Source of the DNA: Harmothoe impar
Lineage: Eukaryota; Annelida; Polychaeta; Phyllodocida; Polynoidae
Direction: 5' to 3'
DNA length: 64,000 bases
Assembly (NCBI GenBank): GCA_947462335.1
Contig: OX381721.1
Location: forward strand, 39,024,488 to 39,088,487
A program made the position numbers and the translations under genes. Positions 59,701 to 64,000 of this stretch are shown in pieces. The notes beneath the pieces are model-generated. The model ran no database searches and was not told the DNA's origin. It saw only the letters and a list, made by a program, of their open reading frames with translations. The stretch's first letter is position 1, and each line of letters begins with the position of its first letter.

Positions 59701-60930
59701 AAACAATGTTACCCATATCAATTACAGTTCTTGCCTTCTATCCTGATAGCATAGATCATTTGTTTGTACATATGTTACTGTAAAAATGATTTGACAATTT
59801 TATGCCATGGCTTTCTGGGTATAAATATGAGGTTTTGGGAAAGAGTACAAAGAAATCGTCATTATTTGTAGCCTTAGTGGCTAAAAATAGTACTTAGTAT
59901 TAACAGAATTCTTTTAAACTCTCTCAGAAAATAGTTCAGATCATTTGCTAACATATAAAAGTAATTTTGATAGGGGGTCCCGGGCATATTTTTAGGGTTT
60001 TGGCCCTTCGAAAATGAAAAATAATGCCAAAAATGACTGAATTAAATATATGGATCTAAATCTTTAACACAGTTTAGGAGATGTATGTATCTGGCTATGC
60101 AATATTAGCCCATTCTGATAGATTTCAGAATTTGAAAAAATCAAAGGGTAGCGATCCACCTTAAGCGATTGTAATTGATCTGTGCTGTTATGTGACACAT
60201 TCCCCTGTGAATCTTTGTTCAACTTCAAATTCTCACCCTGAGCTCCCTATTTCTTACTGATCATAGCCTATGGAAAACCAAACTAGGTTTAAATAGTGAT
60301 CTTGTTCATTTAACTGCAAGTTATATTTACCAGGATACATTAAAATGGCCCGATTGACCTCTAGATTTTCAAAAAATTCCTAAGGTTCGCCACTATTATA
60401 ATGTTCACAGTAGCCCTTCATCAAACATCAAGGGTAGCGACCCACCGCGTATGTGATGACTCTGTATTGCTTTTTTCATTCACCACACCACCTTAAGTCA
60501 TCAATGGTATGCATGGATGTAACGTGCACCATAGTTAATAACCTTCTTTTGAGGAAAGGCCAGCCATGCAGGCATTTCACTATTTGATGTGCCTTTATAC
60601 TTCACCAACTGTTAAAGTCTTCTAATTTCACTAGCTGTGGATGGGTCACTGCTGATCATAAGCAGCTGCCATAAGGTACCTGCCTTCAAAGTTCTAGGGT
60701 AAGGACCCTCCACTCTGTGTGGGCAGTAGCAATTGTCATTCTTTGTGGTAGAAGACCCTATCAATTGTTGACCTATCAGTAAAAGAAGGATTATTGCATG
60801 CATTTAAGCCGGATCCCCAACTTTGACAAATACTTTAAGCCTAAATTGTTAATTTAGTATTCTAGTATAATCTATAAAAACCTGTGTGAAACCCATGTGA
60901 AACATCTGGACTTTGTCCTGATCTTATAAG

Positions 60931-61008
60931 CTGCAGTGGCAATCTGACTTGCATATAATTATTCTTGCAGTGGCAATCTGACTTGCATAATATTATATTC
61001 TTGCCGTG
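60931..61008. repeat. 35-40-bp tandem duplication
   Basis: gcagtggcaatctgacttgc is followed by ataattattcttgcag and the same unit again. Confidence 0.85.
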
Positions 61009-61472
61009 GCCTATGCGTAAGGTTTTACGGTAAGTTACACTGTAGGGGGAATATCATGCTAATGATGTTTTCCCAGCAGTGCCTGTTTGGATACCGTCAG
61101 GTGGCTCTATAATTAACTTATGGCTGTCAGTATGACCAAGCCTTGGGAATGCATTGACTCCAAAAAAGTACAGCTTTAAAATAGTGATGAATAACTCACT
61201 GATAACCCTTCAGAGCATCGGAAGCAACTTGACCAGGACCAAATATAGAGCTGTAAAAATTGATGAGGCCAAGGAGCAATGAGTAGCAATAATAATTGAG
61301 TGCCTGATTTATGTTGAACCCAAAGATACAACCACAATGCATCCCCTCATCTTATCACAAGCATTACCTTGAATTTTATTCCACTATTTAATGTGAATGA
61401 TTGTATTACGTCTGTGATTCATTTCAACAAAATAATTATGTACATCATACCAGTATTCTGTATAATCTTGTT

Positions 61473-61830
61473 TATAAATAGTTGCTGTGGGCTTTGAATT
61501 ATATTAGACAAATATAAACGAGTTACCATAGTTACTACCGGTAACTAGAAAAATGTCATACACGTACGTTAACTTGACGGATATATTAATCAGCCTAAAA
61601 AGGATTCTTGTTTCTACCCAAGCGGAGGTATATAGATTACAACAATTTAATAATCTGTTGATATTGTAATAACAATATATTATATATTAATAATTCATTC
61701 TGAGTAATAGTAACAATATATTATATATTAATATAATTATTCTGAGTATATAATTACTATGAGTATATACATGTGAACAAATTGAGAAGTCAGTGGGTTT
61801 GGTGTCAAGTATCAGATATTACCAGGCCAA
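61473..61830 (-). repeat. Ngaro repeat B2 (right terminus of the element)
   Basis: Second B copy; both copies end with ctatttata on minus. The element edge is taken where similarity to B1 stops at 61473. Confidence 0.88.
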
Positions 61831-62234
61831 TATAGCCTATTTTATTACGCAATAACGATACCATTGGGTAAAAAATTCCCACAAAAACCTATTTTTATAT
61901 AATAATAGCGTTTTACAACAGCACCTGTATTCTAATCTTAAGATTAAAAATAAAATTTAAAATTAGTGAACAGGTGTGAACGGTCTGGAGATTCAAAGGC
62001 CACTGGCCATGAAACCATGAAACTGCCCATTTATAGTATAGGCCCAACAAGAAGAAGTAACCATGGCCCCCGAGCTGCAGCCAATCAGACGCATTGTTAT
62101 TGAGCCACTCACAGCCAATCAGGAAGCTGCTCATAAAACAGGTCAGTCTGGGGCGCCCTCTGGTGAGCTGCTCAGGAACCACGGCCACGCCCACTCGCTT
62201 ATTTATACTTGGATTCAACCGCGTTGATCCATCC
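61831..62234 (-). repeat. Ngaro repeat A2 (expected copy of the unseen A1)
   Basis: 404 bp between the two B copies. GC-richer than B, with CCAATCAG boxes and a CTCF-like word (plus GGCGCCCTCTGGTGAG, 62152-62167). In this element class A2 equals the left-terminal A1, which should carry the promoter. Confidence 0.75.
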
Positions 62235-62592
62235 TATAAATAGTTGCTGTGGGCTTTGAATTATATTAGACAAATATAAACGAGTTACCATAGTTACTAC
62301 CGGTAACTAGAAAAATGTCATACACGTACGTTAACTTGACGGATATATTAATCAGCCTAAAAAGGATTCTTGTTTCTACCCAAGCGGAGGTATATAGATT
62401 ACAACAATTTAATAATCTGTTGATATTGTAATAACAATATATTATATATTAATAATTCATTCTGAGTAATAGTAACAATATATTATATATTAATATAATT
62501 ATTCTGAGTATATAATTACTATGAGTATATACATGTGAACAAATTGAGAAGTCAGTGGGTTTGGTGTCAAGTATCAGATATTACCAGGCCAA
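62235..62592 (-). repeat. Ngaro repeat B1
   Basis: 358-bp direct repeat, base-for-base the same as 61473-61830 by eye, offset 762 bp. Begins 28 nt after the recombinase stop. Confidence 0.9.
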
Positions 62593-62619
62593 AAACACAC
62601 CAACCACAATGTAATGAAA

Positions 62620-63564
62620 TTACATTAAAGACGAGTAATATTTCACAGGAAGATAATCAATTAACAACAAATCCTTCCTAGTATTATGCAAGTAATTATA
62701 AACAGCACTAGATTTCCAGTTACCCACAGTCATAATGGAAGTAACTGGGACACCTAAAGATTTCAACAATGAAGCACCCCCATGTCTTAGCGAATGGGTG
62801 CTAATCCTGTCTACCGGTAACCCAATTTTCTTAGATAAACCTTTAAGTCTAGAGTTGAAGGCATTATATTCCAAATGTAATAATTTAGAATTCTTGTATG
62901 ACCTTTTTGTGGCCTTTAACAAAAGAGACTTTACACACAAAGGGGAACCCGGAATGTGATGCAAGTAAATTTTGAAAGGTTTCTTGCCAAATTGGTCAGT
63001 CTTAGACGACCTAATTGTCACTGACACATGACTTGAAGACACAGATATGTCCCCACATGTCAACAAATGTCTTGAACTCGTCACATGACATTTGCGCAGA
63101 AGGCCCCTGAAGCACAGCAACACTGCAAGCCAGAATGACCTATCATCAGGATTATGCAGATTTAATAATTTAAAAATAGCCAACAACTCAATGACTGAAA
63201 GGGGATATCTGGAAGGGTTACTTAAGGACATAAAAGTCCTTTCAATACCATTTAATAACTGTTTTACCAAAAAACATACAGAGAAATCCTGATAACCCAA
63301 GAGTTTACATTGGTACCAAACAGCAGACAAATAATTCCTTACAGACACAGGTTTAACCCTGGACGATAAATATGTAGCATATAGTCTAGCTTGTTTTGAA
63401 GAGCATGGGAACTCTATAAAATTAAAAAGGGTACAGAATTTCTTATACCTTCTCAATTGAGCTGCTCTCGTCAACTTAGTTGAATCAGATAAGCTAGCTT
63501 CCAATAGGGTCTGCTGCTGGTCCATCAATTTGGTTAAAAGGTTTCCTGCAAATACACACAGCAC
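62620..63564 (-). CDS. tyrosine recombinase of a Ngaro-type element
   Basis: Inserts the circular DNA copy at its target by site-specific recombination, in place of an integrase. 314 residues, no stop. N-terminal core-binding domain (about 20-120) with RRYKKFC and SVRNYLSAV; catalytic domain from about 140. The catalytic set is present: R in CFRGLLRK (about 154), H-x-x-R in STHSLRHGGASLL (about 262-265) and the nucleophile Y in NWKSSAVYNYLHN (about 290). Full length for the family (300-350). Downstream of it come the B1-A2-B2 repeats that carry the crossover sites. Exact family (Ngaro or PAT) is inferred from the repeat layout. Confidence 0.9.
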   Translation of the reverse strand: MLCVFAGNLLTKLMDQQQTLLEASLSDSTKLTRAAQLRRYKKFCTLFNFIEFPCSSKQARLYATYLSSRVKPVSVRNYLSAVWYQCKLLGYQDFSVCFLVKQLLNGIERTFMSLSNPSRYPLSVIELLAIFKLLNLHNPDDRSFWLAVLLCFRGLLRKCHVTSSRHLLTCGDISVSSSHVSVTIRSSKTDQFGKKPFKIYLHHIPGSPLCVKSLLLKATKRSYKNSKLLHLEYNAFNSRLKGLSKKIGLPVDRISTHSLRHGGASLLKSLGVPVTSIMTVGNWKSSAVYNYLHNTRKDLLLIDYLPVKYYSSLM

Positions 63565-64000
63565 ATGTTATTCAAAGCCAAAGTATCATTACACAACGAC
63601 ATATAACCCTTATAAGGGAGTCTGGATAACTGGTCAGCTAATATATTATCTTCAGATTTAATATAAGTAGCGAAAATGTCTATATTATATATGAAACATA
63701 GCCAGAATATCTCTCTGAGCCATTCCATACTGAGATGATTCTTGCTCCTACCAGAATTAAGGTTAGCTAGGACCTGCATGTTGTCGGTAATGAAATGTAT
63801 TTTAGAGTTTGCATATTTTTCGCCCCAGCGCTTCAAACCAAGCACTACTGGCCACAACTCATACACATTTATATTGCCCTCATGAACGTCAAGTCTGTCT
63901 AACAAAGGTGGAAGAACTCTATGATTGCACCCAGTAGCAGGGAAAAATTCTTTCTCCCAAATACCATATATGAAGTCTGTACCCGACCAGGCCCCGAAAC
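63534..64000 (-). CDS. reverse transcriptase-RNase H ORF, C-terminal part
   Basis: Partial at the window edge; the frame is open to base 64000. RNase H removes the RNA strand after reverse transcription. Visible in order: INVYELWPVVLGLKRW (second catalytic acid in YELW), IHFITDNMQVLANLNSG (catalytic D in TDN), and SEDNILADQLSRL (last catalytic D in LADxLSR). The order and spacing fit the RNase H of DIRS/Ngaro elements. The stop overlaps the start of the recombinase ORF by 31 nt in another frame, as is common in these elements. Confidence 0.88.
   Translation of the reverse strand, partial: FGAWSGTDFIYGIWEKEFFPATGCNHRVLPPLLDRLDVHEGNINVYELWPVVLGLKRWGEKYANSKIHFITDNMQVLANLNSGRSKNHLSMEWLREIFWLCFIYNIDIFATYIKSEDNILADQLSRLPYKGYMSLCNDTLALNNMCCVYLQETF

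Larger units (their letters stand above)
61473..64000 (-). mobile_element. Ngaro-type tyrosine-recombinase retrotransposon, 3' half
   Basis: In order on minus: RNase H end of the polymerase ORF (64000-63534), tyrosine recombinase ORF (63564-62620), then repeats B1 (62592-62235), A2 (62234-61831) and B2 (61830-61473). This is the split-direct-repeat layout (A1-ORFs-B1-A2-B2) of Ngaro and PAT elements, unlike the inverted ends of DIRS. A1, Gag and the reverse transcriptase should lie beyond the window. No break is visible in either frame. Confidence 0.85.

Noticed and set aside
1..64000. CRISPR arrays, operons or other prokaryotic features
   Set aside because: Repeats lack regular unique spacers, and introns and animal retroelements show a eukaryotic nuclear origin.

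Overview
This window is nuclear DNA of an animal, most likely a marine invertebrate. Genes are split into short exons with GT-AG introns, non-coding DNA is AT-rich and full of simple repeats, and dispersed elements are metazoan types: LINE, Penelope-like, Ngaro-type tyrosine-recombinase retroelement, tRNA-derived SINE, hAT and TTAA-type miniature transposons. Phylum cannot be fixed from sequence alone. Repeated words such as taggcctac and the GACCTTGACC family are compatible with a non-vertebrate deuterostome or a lophotrochozoan.

Two protein-coding host genes are supported, both on the minus strand. Gene 1 (CDS 52212 down to 24607) is a complete ten-exon pyruvate dehydrogenase kinase (PDK) of 464 residues; all exon phases join without a break. 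Intron 1 is about 20 kb and carries most of the transposons. The proximal promoter side (52213-52460) shows a perfect CRE, a CCAAT box and a CTCF-like motif, and the region after the stop codon holds a cluster of CRE-like 8-mers. Gene 2 (17333 down to at least 12454) is a nine-exon partial gene for a low-complexity protein with an acidic stretch and a conserved-looking C-terminal block; the best guess is a glutamate-rich protein 2 (ERICH2) homologue. Its last exon was not found.

Layout. 1-2603: end of a miniature transposon, degenerate tandem repeats and a long GAAG tract. 2604-8072: a 5.47-kb foldback transposon with 1.3-kb inverted arms around a GC-rich core. 8200-11800: G-rich and purine-rich satellites. 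12454-17342: gene 2. 17460-24000: intergenic, with three small transposons and a possible 5' exon. 24100-52460: PDK gene. 46101-49002 (inside PDK intron 1): a large nested inverted-repeat element. 52715-56258: more miniature elements and a 1-kb minisatellite. 57003-57956: the 3' end of a Penelope-like element with a hammerhead-like core. 59477-59700: probable LINE tail. 61473-64000: the 3' half of a Ngaro element (RNase H, tyrosine recombinase, then B1-A2-B2 split direct repeats), apparently a young copy because the two B repeats look identical.

The two host genes show no evident functional link; they are simply neighbours on one strand. The most unusual observations are the duplicated splice donor in PDK exon 2, the CRE cluster after the PDK coding region, the split direct repeats that predict unseen sequence beyond the window, the hammerhead-like core after the Penelope ORF, the multi-armed foldback elements, and one TTAA-flanked miniature family with about sixteen copies here.
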